Source of the DNA: Opitutia bacterium
GTDB taxonomy: Bacteria > Verrucomicrobiota > Verrucomicrobiia > Opitutales > UBA953
NCBI GenBank assembly: GCA_947378905.1
Contig: CANCLV010000062.1
Span: 1-5,984 of the forward strand
DNA length: 5,984 bases
Direction of reading: 5' to 3'
Made by a program: the position numbers and the translations under genes
The notes under the pieces: generated by a model
Seen by the model: only the letters and a program-made list of their open reading frames with translations
What the model was told of the DNA's origin: nothing
Databases searched by the model: none
Shown: in pieces, positions 1 to 5,984 of the stretch
How positions within the stretch are numbered: the stretch's first letter is position 1
How the letters are laid out: the number at the start of each line of letters is the position of its first letter

Positions 1-1
1 C

Positions 2-655
2 TTAGCGTGCGTGGCGGATATCTTCGCCGGACAGAATAAAAATAACCTGTTCGGAGATATTTTTACTATGATCACCGATGCGTTCTAAAGCTTTAGAAAT
101 GAAGATAAGCTCAACGTTGGAGGCTGAAACCTTGGCGGTGTCGCCCGAACGACCGAAAAGCGCTTCATAGTTTTTGCGATTCAGTTGATCGATTTCCGCG
201 TCGCGCGTGATGACGAGCTTTGCTTTAGCGATGTCGCCTTCAATAAAACCATCTAAAGCCAGACGGAGAACTTCAACGGCAATGCGACCTTCTTCAGGCA
301 CGTGCAGTAAATCTTTCAAAGCACCACGTTGAGAAATCACTAAAATACGTTTAGCGATTACGGAAGCCTCGTCTGCAATACGTTCTAAATCGTGCCCGAT
401 ATCACGAGCAGCTAATAAGAGACGAACATCACTACCCATCGGACCAAAAAGTGTAAGGTAGCGCATGATTTCACGATCGACCTGTTTTTCTAGATCATCA
501 ACGGCATCATCCATACCACGCACTTGGAGTGCTAACTTATCGTCACCCGTTTCAAGCGCTCGCATGACGAGACGTGTCATATCGATTGAGCGTTCGCCCA
601 TGAGAATTAAATCATCACGGAGTTGACGGAGTTCGTCGTGGAAGAATCGTTGCAT
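2..655 (-). CDS. phoU: PhoU, phosphate transport/signalling regulator (complete, 217 aa)
   Basis: PhoU is a cytoplasmic, mostly helical protein that couples the Pst transporter to the PhoR/PhoB phosphate-sensing system and represses the Pho response when phosphate is plentiful. The 217-residue length is typical of the family. The two symmetric three-helix PhoU domains are visible. Each carries its metal-binding signature: the first around residues 84-97 (RDIGHDLERIADEA) and the second around 188-201 (KALERIGDHSKNIS). The start MQRFFHDEL at 655 is the family's usual N-terminus, and no earlier start fits before the pstB stop. It is the last gene of the operon, 31 bases downstream of pstB. That gap is AT-rich and shows no obvious ribosome binding site or terminator. 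The stop codon (2-4) sits at the window edge, so any terminator after phoU is not visible. The family call is firm; the PhoR/PhoB partner is known from the family and is not seen here. Confidence 0.97.
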   Translation of the reverse strand: MQRFFHDELRQLRDDLILMGERSIDMTRLVMRALETGDDKLALQVRGMDDAVDDLEKQVDREIMRYLTLFGPMGSDVRLLLAARDIGHDLERIADEASVIAKRILVISQRGALKDLLHVPEEGRIAVEVLRLALDGFIEGDIAKAKLVITRDAEIDQLNRKNYEALFGRSGDTAKVSASNVELIFISKALERIGDHSKNISEQVIFILSGEDIRHAR

Positions 656-686
656 AGGGCTAGTTTGTTATAAAAATAATTAGAAC

Positions 687-1490
687 TCAACCAAAACGAC
701 CAGAAATGTAGGCCTCGGTTTGAGCTTGGCCAGGGTTCATGAAAATCTTCTCGGTCGTATCATACTCGATGAGTTCACCTAAGTAGAAGAAGGCCGTACG
801 ATCTGATACGCGAGCCGCCTGTTGCATCGAGTGAGTCACAATCACAATAGTGAATTGCGCTTTGAGTTCATGAATAAGTTCTTCGATTTTACCTGTGGCA
901 ATAGGGTCAAGCGCCGAGCAAGGCTCGTCCATCAGCAAGATTTCTGGGCGATTGGCGATCGCTCGGGCGATACAGAGACGCTGCATCTGACCACCCGAAA
1001 GTCCCAGGGCGTTGTCATTCAAACGATCTTTAACTTCGTCCCAGAGGGCCGCTTTACGGAGTGAAGTTTCGCAAGCCTCATCAAGAACGGCACGGTTTTT
1101 TACACCCATCACACGGAGTGCAAAAACAACATTTTCGTAGATAGACTTTGGAAAAGGATTGGATTTTTGGAAAACCATGCCGACGCGACGACGCAGAGAA
1201 ATAACCTCGAGACCTGGATCGTAAATGGACTGACCTTTAATCGCGATATCCCCCTCGTGACGAATACCATCCACTAAATCATTCATACGATTGAGATTAC
1301 GTAAAAGCGTTGATTTACCACAGCCCGATGGACCAATAAAGGCAACAACTTGACGCTCAGGAATGTCGAGCGTCATGGACTTGAGGGCCTTCTTCTCCCC
1401 GTACCAAAAACCGAAGTTCTTGATACTGATAAAATCAGGTCGACCGGTTTGATCGGTGGCTGGGCGTGCTTGGAAGCGAGCGTTACTCAT
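687..1490 (-). CDS. pstB: PstB, phosphate ABC transporter ATP-binding protein (complete, 267 aa)
   Basis: PstB is the cytoplasmic ATPase of the phosphate importer. It works as a dimer bound to PstA and PstC and hydrolyses ATP to drive uptake. All ABC motifs are intact: Walker [10 protein letters not shown] at residues 53-61, the Q-loop at Q108 in [17 protein letters not shown], the signature LSGGQMQR at 164-171, Walker B ILLMDEP at 184-190 with catalytic E189, the D-loop SALD at 192-195 and the switch histidine H220. The [11 protein letters not shown] stretch and the C-terminal EAYISGRFG mark PstB among ABC ATPases. The signature reads GGQMQ where most PstB proteins have GGQQQ, a tolerated variation. 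The first 20 residues are a variable, probably flexible extension. The start at 1490 lies 12 bases after the pstA stop with no clear Shine-Dalgarno sequence, so translation may be coupled to pstA. It lies in the operon between pstA and phoU. Confidence 0.98.
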   Translation of the reverse strand: MSNARFQARPATDQTGRPDFISIKNFGFWYGEKKALKSMTLDIPERQVVAFIGPSGCGKSTLLRNLNRMNDLVDGIRHEGDIAIKGQSIYDPGLEVISLRRRVGMVFQKSNPFPKSIYENVVFALRVMGVKNRAVLDEACETSLRKAALWDEVKDRLNDNALGLSGGQMQRLCIARAIANRPEILLMDEPCSALDPIATGKIEELIHELKAQFTIVIVTHSMQQAARVSDRTAFFYLGELIEYDTTEKIFMNPGQAQTEAYISGRFG

Positions 1491-1502
1491 GGCGTTATAA
1501 AA

Positions 1503-3179
1503 TTAGAAGGCGGCACCCTTGAAGCGGGCACGGAGTCGATTGCGAATGGTGATGGCACCAAGATTCAAGCATACGACTAAGATGATTAGGAGAAGGGTTG
1601 TCGCAAAAACCATCGGGCGAGCCGCATCGGAATCAGGCGACTGGAAACCTAAATCGTAAATATGGAAACCGAGGTGCATGAACTTGCGATCGAGGTGCAA
1701 GAAAGGAGCTAAACCATCAATCGGTAAGGTGGGAGCGAGTTTAACCACGCCAACAATCATGAGTGGTGCAACCTCCCCTGCTCCACGTGCCATCGCTAAA
1801 ATGACGCCGGTTAAAATACCAGGTGCCGATGCAGGTAATAAAATATCGCGGATCGTTTGCCACTTAGAAGCACCCGCTGCGAGCGAGGCTTCGCGCATGC
1901 CACGAGGCACGGCAGATAAAGCTTCTTCCGTAGCCACAATCACTACGGGCAACGTCATCAAGGCCAGCGTCAATGAACACCACAATAAGCCACCGGTGCC
2001 AAAGACCGGAGTGTTGTTATTATACTTCAATTGATCCGAGAAAAACAATTGGTCGATGGTACCACCGAGAACATAGACGAAGAAACCCAGACCGAAGACG
2101 CCGAAGACGATGGAAGGAACACCGGCTAAATTATTAACGCAAATACGGACGACGCGTAAGACTGCTCCATCTTTCGCATATTCCTTTAAGTAAATCGCAG
2201 CGATAACGCCGACGGGCGTCACGAGTAGACTCATGAACACCGTCATAACCAGTGTACCGAAAATCGCAGGCATTAAACCACCCTCGGTATTCGCTTCGCG
2301 CGGGGCATCGAGTAAAAATTCCCGCATACGGCTAAACATTAAACTGATGCGATCCATGGTGGTCATGTGATTCGGCTCCCAAGCTCGGACAATACCAGCA
2401 AAAGGAATCGTGACAGAGCGACCTTTGGCATCAATCCCCTCAATATGCCCCAGGGCTGTAAGTTTCGAAATTTCTTCAGCCTCTTTCTTTAGTTCAGAAA
2501 ATTTAGCATCTAAAGTTTTAATCTTATCAGTAAGTTCAACCGTGGGTTCTTGTCGATCTTCAGCGCGACGTAATGCAATCCGTGCTTCCTCCATTTCAGC
2601 ATTCACAACACCGATTTTATTTTGGTTAATATCTAAAACGCGTTCACGAATATAGGTCGCTTGATCCACTTCTGCACGAATAAGTGAAAAAGCTGTGGTG
2701 TAGATTGGGTGAAATTTGCCTGCAGAATCAACAGTCGCATTAGGGACAATAAACGGATGTTGTTTTCCAGTAGAATCAACAATGGTTTTAGGAATGATAA
2801 ACGCTGGACCATTTTCCATTCTCTCTAAGCCCAAAGTTTCGGGAACAAATTTTTCGTCGGCAATATTAAGCTCATCAACCCAAACATAAGAGGTGCTATT
2901 TAATTCACGAAGGCCGATTTGATACTGGCGCTCATAATGCGGATCGGAAGCAGGTGAATTAGAACGAACGCGGCGTTGGACAAATTGTCCGACGATTTGT
3001 GTGCCATCTTTAAGTTTTACGGTCGGAACTTCGGGAGCCCAAAATACGGAGAATCCATTAATTAAAACCAGTCCAAGTAATCCGGCGACCATCGTTAGAC
3101 CAATGATAAGTCCCAGGCTCGTAAACCATACCCAAGGCTCTCCCTTAGGCGTAGAATTATCGGATGATGAAGTTGCCAT
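1503..3179 (-). CDS. pstA: PstA, phosphate ABC transporter permease, long form with periplasmic insertion (complete, 558 aa)
   Basis: PstA is one of two inner-membrane permease subunits of the Pst phosphate importer. At 558 residues it is nearly twice the length of the E. coli type (about 300) and matches the long form known in Pseudomonas and Vibrio. Predicted layout: a membrane helix at 19-41, a large periplasmic segment at about 42-303, then a MetI-like permease core with helices near 304-330, 349-372, 396-416, 451-477 and 523-545. The EAA loop that contacts PstB is at 418-447 (EEALSAVPRGMREASLAAGA), followed by GAGEVAPLMIVG. The periplasmic segment contains a likely coiled coil at about 185-240 and a 16-residue tandem duplication at 127-158. 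The REANTEGG stretch before helix 2 and GFHIYDLGFQSP before helix 6 are conserved in long-form PstA. The start at 3179 lies 2 bases after the pstC stop with no clear ribosome binding site, which suggests translational coupling. Confidence 0.96.
   Translation of the reverse strand: MATSSSDNSTPKGEPWVWFTSLGLIIGLTMVAGLLGLVLINGFSVFWAPEVPTVKLKDGTQIVGQFVQRRVRSNSPASDPHYERQYQIGLRELNSTSYVWVDELNIADEKFVPETLGLERMENGPAFIIPKTIVDSTGKQHPFIVPNATVDSAGKFHPIYTTAFSLIRAEVDQATYIRERVLDINQNKIGVVNAEMEEARIALRRAEDRQEPTVELTDKIKTLDAKFSELKKEAEEISKLTALGHIEGIDAKGRSVTIPFAGIVRAWEPNHMTTMDRISLMFSRMREFLLDAPREANTEGGLMPAIFGTLVMTVFMSLLVTPVGVIAAIYLKEYAKDGAVLRVVRICVNNLAGVPSIVFGVFGLGFFVYVLGGTIDQLFFSDQLKYNNNTPVFGTGGLLWCSLTLALMTLPVVIVATEEALSAVPRGMREASLAAGASKWQTIRDILLPASAPGILTGVILAMARGAGEVAPLMIVGVVKLAPTLPIDGLAPFLHLDRKFMHLGFHIYDLGFQSPDSDAARPMVFATTLLLIILVVCLNLGAITIRNRLRARFKGAAF
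2706..2801 (-). repeat. Tandem 48-bp duplication inside pstA (2706-2753 and 2754-2801)
   Basis: Residues 127-142 (FIIPKTIVDSTGKQHP) and 143-158 (FIVPNATVDSAGKFHP) of PstA are adjacent copies of a 16-residue unit. By hand alignment 10 of 16 residues and about 33 of 48 bases are identical, so this is an old, diverged in-frame duplication. It falls in the periplasmic insertion, shortly before the predicted coiled coil. The repeated hydrophobic stretch followed by a V-D-S-x-G-K turn suggests two successive beta-hairpins, but that is inference. Confidence 0.8.
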
Positions 3180-3181
3180 GT

Positions 3182-5524
3182 TTAGTTCATTTTATAGCGC
3201 TTCCTCAAGCGCTGACGAAGTGTTTCCGCAAAGGTATTAACGATAAATGTCAGAGCGAATAAACAGCAGGCTCCTAAGAAAAGCGCACGGAAGTGTGTTT
3301 CGCCTGCCGCTGCTTCAGGAAGTTCGACTGCAATATTCGCTGAAAGTGTACGCATACCATTGAAAGGATTTGCTTCCATCACCGCAGTATTTCCGGTGGC
3401 CATCACCACAATCATCGTTTCGCCCACGGCGCGACCGAATCCAATCATCACCGCGGAAAGAATTCCGGAAACTGCTGTAGGCACAACGACCGTCCAAACG
3501 GTTTGCCAGCGACTCGCACCTAAAGCCAATGAACCCGAGATTAAAGAATTAGGCACATTGGATAAAGCGTCTTCGGCGATGGTAAAGACGATTGGAATAA
3601 CGGCAAATCCCATGACGAAACCAACAACCAGTGAGTTTCGCGAATCGTAATTAAGTCCCGTGCTTTGACGCCACCATTCACGGAAGTCAGAAATATTCTG
3701 ACCTGAGGCTAAATCTTTTACGGTAAAGAATGTTGATTCAATCGTGGGGCCCAGTTGCCAGGCGCCATACGCACAAAGCACGATAAATGGGAAAAGGTAA
3801 GCGAACTCCCAACCTGGACCCACGCGACGACGAACGGGCTGTGGCAACTTCGACCAAATATAACCGGCAAGAAGTGCACTAGGAGCTAATACTCCAATCA
3901 CACAGAGAATAGGAATTAAATGTGTATCGACTAGCGGTGCCAACCAAAGACCGGCGAGAAAACCTAGAACCACAGAAGGCAACGATGCCATAATTTCCAT
4001 CATCGGTTTAATAACCGACTTCCACTCAGGTCGTAAAAAGTGCGAGACATAGACTGCAGCCAAAAGAGCGATCGGTATCGCAAATAATAGAGCGTAAAAA
4101 GTTCCTTTGACGGTACCGTAGATTAACGGAACCAAAGAATACTTTGCTTCGAATTCATCTGAGCCAGAGCTCGACTGCCAAGTGTAAGCAGGGCCCTCTG
4201 CGCCTTCATACCAAATTTTCCCGAAGAAAGTATTCCAAGAAGCTTCTGGATGGTGATCCGTGATTGCCCAACGATAAACTTTTCCATCCTCACAAAGCAG
4301 AGAGAGTCGATTATAGTTTCTGGAGAAGATTACTTGTTGAATCGGCGATGCAGGTGCCGAGTCCTCCCAGCGAATGGAACCGTTCGTCATATTACGAATT
4401 TGCATGCGGCCACCCGCGACCGACAGGTAGCATTTATTTCCAGCCGCTGGGAAAATGCCCTGCCCTACTCCAGCGAGAGTTTCACAGTCGTGAATCTTGC
4501 CCCATCGACGAAGCATTTGTCCATCGGCCTGTTTTTGTGGATAGAGAGACCAAACGACTTCTTCGTTTTGATTTCCTTGAAATACGACTGAAACATTTCC
4601 GAAAATAAAACCAGCCGCAGCGATTTGAGCATTTTTAGCATCACCGAAAGGCTTAAACGACTGTAGCAGTGAAAAAGTATTTTCGCTGTTTTGATAAACT
4701 CTGACTTCACCTGTTTTACGGATAACTAAAAGTGAATCGGCGGTTGAGGGAACCAAGACGCGTTCGAGGTCTGTCACATCGGCTGCAATGGGGAAAGGTT
4801 CGCTGACTGTAACTTTAGCTTTTCCACCCAAGCCCTTGCGTTCAATTAAACGGCGACCCGTGAGGAGGTCGTGGCCGTCTTTTTGCTGTCGGCAGATATA
4901 GAGCCTACCCTCTGTGCCCTTTACACTCCATGCTTCTAATATGGCTGAATTATTTTCACTAATCTTACCGGCATACTGAAGATCGATACTGGGTTCCAAT
5001 TCCCGTTTTCCGTTTTTATCGAAGGTAATTTTGTAGTTAATTTTTAATTCTCTCACACTTCCGTCAGCTAAGCCCAATAAAACTAAACCATCGCGCGGAT
5101 AAGTTTTGATTGCCGTAACGGGAATTGAAACAGGTGCAGCATTTTGTCCGTCACTGGCCTGTGTGGCGGTCTTAAAATCAGCCAACCAAGTTTTGGTGAC
5201 TGAGCTATCTCCAGCTTTTCTAAAGATGATATTTCCTTTGGTGTCACAGGTGAAAGGCATTTCACCATACTCGTCTTCACCCAAGGCAACGTTACCCGTT
5301 TGTGAAAAGTTAACTGGCGCCAAGGACTCAACTTTTGCTTTTGAGAATAAAGGGAAAATTTGTGAAACTAAAAAACCTAGCATTCCGAAAACGGCGATGA
5401 CGACGCTGATTCCACCGAGACGGATAATTCGCCCCATCCACAAATCAATCAACAGAGTCGACCGACTCACCTGGAAACGAGACTCAGGTGGTTGCTCGGT
5501 GGACTGCTTTTGATTTTCCTCCAT
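3182..5524 (-). CDS. pstC: PstC, phosphate ABC transporter permease, long form with beta-propeller-like periplasmic domain (complete, 780 aa)
   Basis: PstC pairs with PstA to form the phosphate channel in the inner membrane. At 780 residues it is far longer than E. coli PstC (about 320) and resembles the long form of Pseudomonas and Vibrio. Predicted layout: a cytoplasmic N-terminus, helix 1 at 37-60, a periplasmic domain at about 61-465, then a permease core with helices near 467-494, 508-531, 535-556, 571-591, 632-650, 682-706 and 746-765. The EAA loop is at 651-680 (EDALSNVPNSLISGSLALGA), followed by GFGRAVGETMIV. The charged loops (around 565 and the C-terminal RQRLRKRYK) support both ends being cytoplasmic. 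The periplasmic domain has repeated strand-turn patterns such as GLADGSVREL, KTGEVRVY and CEDGKVYRWA, which suggest WD40-like blades. The start at 5524 has no upstream Shine-Dalgarno sequence, although GGAGGA overlaps and follows the ATG. No other in-frame start exists before residue 30, which is just before helix 1. Confidence 0.95.
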   Translation of the reverse strand: MEENQKQSTEQPPESRFQVSRSTLLIDLWMGRIIRLGGISVVIAVFGMLGFLVSQIFPLFSKAKVESLAPVNFSQTGNVALGEDEYGEMPFTCDTKGNIIFRKAGDSSVTKTWLADFKTATQASDGQNAAPVSIPVTAIKTYPRDGLVLLGLADGSVRELKINYKITFDKNGKRELEPSIDLQYAGKISENNSAILEAWSVKGTEGRLYICRQQKDGHDLLTGRRLIERKGLGGKAKVTVSEPFPIAADVTDLERVLVPSTADSLLVIRKTGEVRVYQNSENTFSLLQSFKPFGDAKNAQIAAAGFIFGNVSVVFQGNQNEEVVWSLYPQKQADGQMLRRWGKIHDCETLAGVGQGIFPAAGNKCYLSVAGGRMQIRNMTNGSIRWEDSAPASPIQQVIFSRNYNRLSLLCEDGKVYRWAITDHHPEASWNTFFGKIWYEGAEGPAYTWQSSSGSDEFEAKYSLVPLIYGTVKGTFYALLFAIPIALLAAVYVSHFLRPEWKSVIKPMMEIMASLPSVVLGFLAGLWLAPLVDTHLIPILCVIGVLAPSALLAGYIWSKLPQPVRRRVGPGWEFAYLFPFIVLCAYGAWQLGPTIESTFFTVKDLASGQNISDFREWWRQSTGLNYDSRNSLVVGFVMGFAVIPIVFTIAEDALSNVPNSLISGSLALGASRWQTVWTVVVPTAVSGILSAVMIGFGRAVGETMIVVMATGNTAVMEANPFNGMRTLSANIAVELPEAAAGETHFRALFLGACCLFALTFIVNTFAETLRQRLRKRYKMN

Positions 5525-5570
5525 GTTAATTATGCAAAACGATTAGCTGACGATAAATTGAACATGACAG

Positions 5571-5594
5571 AAAAAACCGCCAATCTAAAAGCGG
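5571..5594 (-). terminator. Candidate intrinsic terminator/attenuator between pstS and pstC
   Basis: Read on the minus strand, CCGC pairs with GCGG across a 10-base loop (5 bp if a T-G wobble is counted) and is followed directly by six Ts at 5576-5571. This is the layout of a Rho-independent terminator on the operon strand, about 80 bases after the pstS stop and about 45 before the pstC start. The stem is short, so partial read-through is likely. That would give more pstS than pstCAB-phoU transcript, as is known for pst operons. Strength is inferred and not measured. Confidence 0.5.
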
Positions 5595-5596
5595 GA

Positions 5597-5669
5597 GGAC
5601 CCGAGTCCGTACCCATTGCACTTTATTGACCGGCCAAACGGCGTGGTGGCAATGGGACGGATCGAGACC
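5597..5669 (-). promoter_or_regulatory. Long imperfect inverted repeat (RNA hairpin) just after pstS
   Basis: The arms 5597-5619 and 5649-5669 pair over about 19 base pairs with two single-base bulges (5605, 5611) and two mismatches. The innermost 8 bp, CCCATTGC/GCAATGGG, are perfect. The 29-base loop can form a small GCC-GTTT-GGC hairpin. On the minus strand the structure begins four bases after the pstS stop and ends just before the candidate terminator, so it may protect the 3' end of pstS mRNA or be part of an attenuator. A copy of a dispersed repeat family is an alternative that only a genome-wide comparison could exclude. Confidence 0.6.
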
Positions 5670-5672
5670 AAA

Positions 5673-5984
5673 TTACTCAGCGTTATAGAACTTCAAAGCT
5701 AAGCGGCTATCGTTAGCCACATCAGCAGGAAGTGGGTAGTAACCGTCTTTAACAGTGATTTCTTGGCCTTGTTTCGAAAGCACGAAGGTAATGAATTCGC
5801 TGGTGAGCTTATCCATCTCTTTGTTAGGTGCTTTGTTAACATAGACGTAAAGGTAACGAGCTAATGGGTAAGTACCGTTGAGGCAGTTTTCGTAGGACGG
5901 CTCAACAAAAGGTCCGCTGTCTTTGATCGCTAAGGCTAATGCTTTAACGCCAGAGGTTTTGTAACCGATACCGGAGTAACCTAC
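5673..5984 (-). CDS. pstS: PstS, periplasmic phosphate-binding protein, C-terminal part (partial, cut by window edge)
   Basis: The frame is open from the right edge to a TAA stop at 5673-5675, giving the last 103 residues of a protein whose start lies outside the window. I translated it by hand. It begins with [12 protein letters not shown], continues with a [13 protein letters not shown] stretch, has [13 protein letters not shown] near the end, and finishes KFYNAE. These are typical of the C-terminal lobe of PstS-type binding proteins, which capture phosphate in the periplasm and deliver it to PstC/PstA. The position directly upstream of pstC in the same orientation supports the call. Signal peptide, phosphate-binding loops and promoter are not visible. 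The coding region shows no frameshift. Expression relative to the downstream genes is probably set by the hairpins in the following spacer. Confidence 0.93.
   Translation of the reverse strand, partial: VGYSGIGYKTSGVKALALAIKDSGPFVEPSYENCLNGTYPLARYLYVYVNKAPNKEMDKLTSEFITFVLSKQGQEITVKDGYYPLPADVANDSRLALKFYNAE

Noticed and set aside
656..686. Possible internal promoter for phoU: TTGAGT and TATAAC in the pstB-phoU gap
   Set aside because: The two hexamers are only about 12 bases apart, well short of normal promoter spacing, and AT-rich gaps make TATAAC likely by chance.
1678..2034. A 118-codon plus-strand frame opposite the pstA permease core
   Set aside because: The pstA frame has conserved permease motifs across the same bases, so this frame is its antisense shadow.
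4250..4608. Two overlapping open frames on the plus strand opposite the PstC periplasmic domain (113 and 114 codons)
   Set aside because: Both lie antisense inside a well-supported pstC frame, resemble no family I know, and have no convincing start context. They are best explained as chance open frames opposite a coding sequence.
5106..5513. A 135-codon plus-strand frame opposite the 5' end of pstC
   Set aside because: It is fully antisense to pstC, its composition looks like reverse-complement coding sequence, and it has no recognisable domain.
1..5984. A new defence or mobile system hidden in the window
   Set aside because: All but about 195 bases are coding sequence of a recognisable pst-phoU operon. 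No transposase, integrase, repeat array or toxin-antitoxin-like pair is present.

Overview
The window holds the 3' part of a high-affinity phosphate uptake operon, pstS-pstC-pstA-pstB-phoU, transcribed entirely on the minus strand (from high to low coordinates). The order matches the classic pst-phoU operon. Only the last 103 codons of pstS are inside the window. pstC, pstA, pstB and phoU are complete, and phoU ends two bases from the left edge. The operon promoter lies beyond the right edge.

Region by region: 5673-5984 is the C-terminal end of the periplasmic phosphate-binding protein PstS. 5525-5672 is a 148-base spacer with a long imperfect inverted repeat followed by a short GC hairpin and a six-T tract, which looks like a partial terminator or attenuator between pstS and the permease genes. 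3182-5524 is a long-form PstC with a predicted beta-propeller-like periplasmic insertion. 1503-3179 is a long-form PstA with a roughly 260-residue periplasmic insertion that includes a coiled coil and a 16-residue tandem duplication. 687-1490 is the ATPase PstB, and 2-655 is the regulator PhoU. pstC to pstB are tightly packed (gaps of 2 and 12 bases), and 31 bases separate pstB and phoU.

Together the genes encode one ABC importer. PstS captures phosphate in the periplasm, PstC and PstA form the membrane channel, a PstB dimer powers it, and PhoU links transporter state to phosphate signalling. No sensor kinase or response regulator gene is present here.

The organism is a didermic bacterium of medium G+C, since it has large periplasmic permease domains and a free periplasmic-type PstS. 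The extended PstC/PstA pair is the form familiar from Pseudomonas and Vibrio. However, none of the four visible start codons has a convincing upstream Shine-Dalgarno sequence, which would be unusual for a gammaproteobacterium. A member of the Verrucomicrobiota or a related phylum is a tentative guess. I found no mobile element, CRISPR array, tRNA or rRNA, and no evidence of a wholly new system. The points that deserve a second look are the pstS-pstC spacer and the unusual permease domains.
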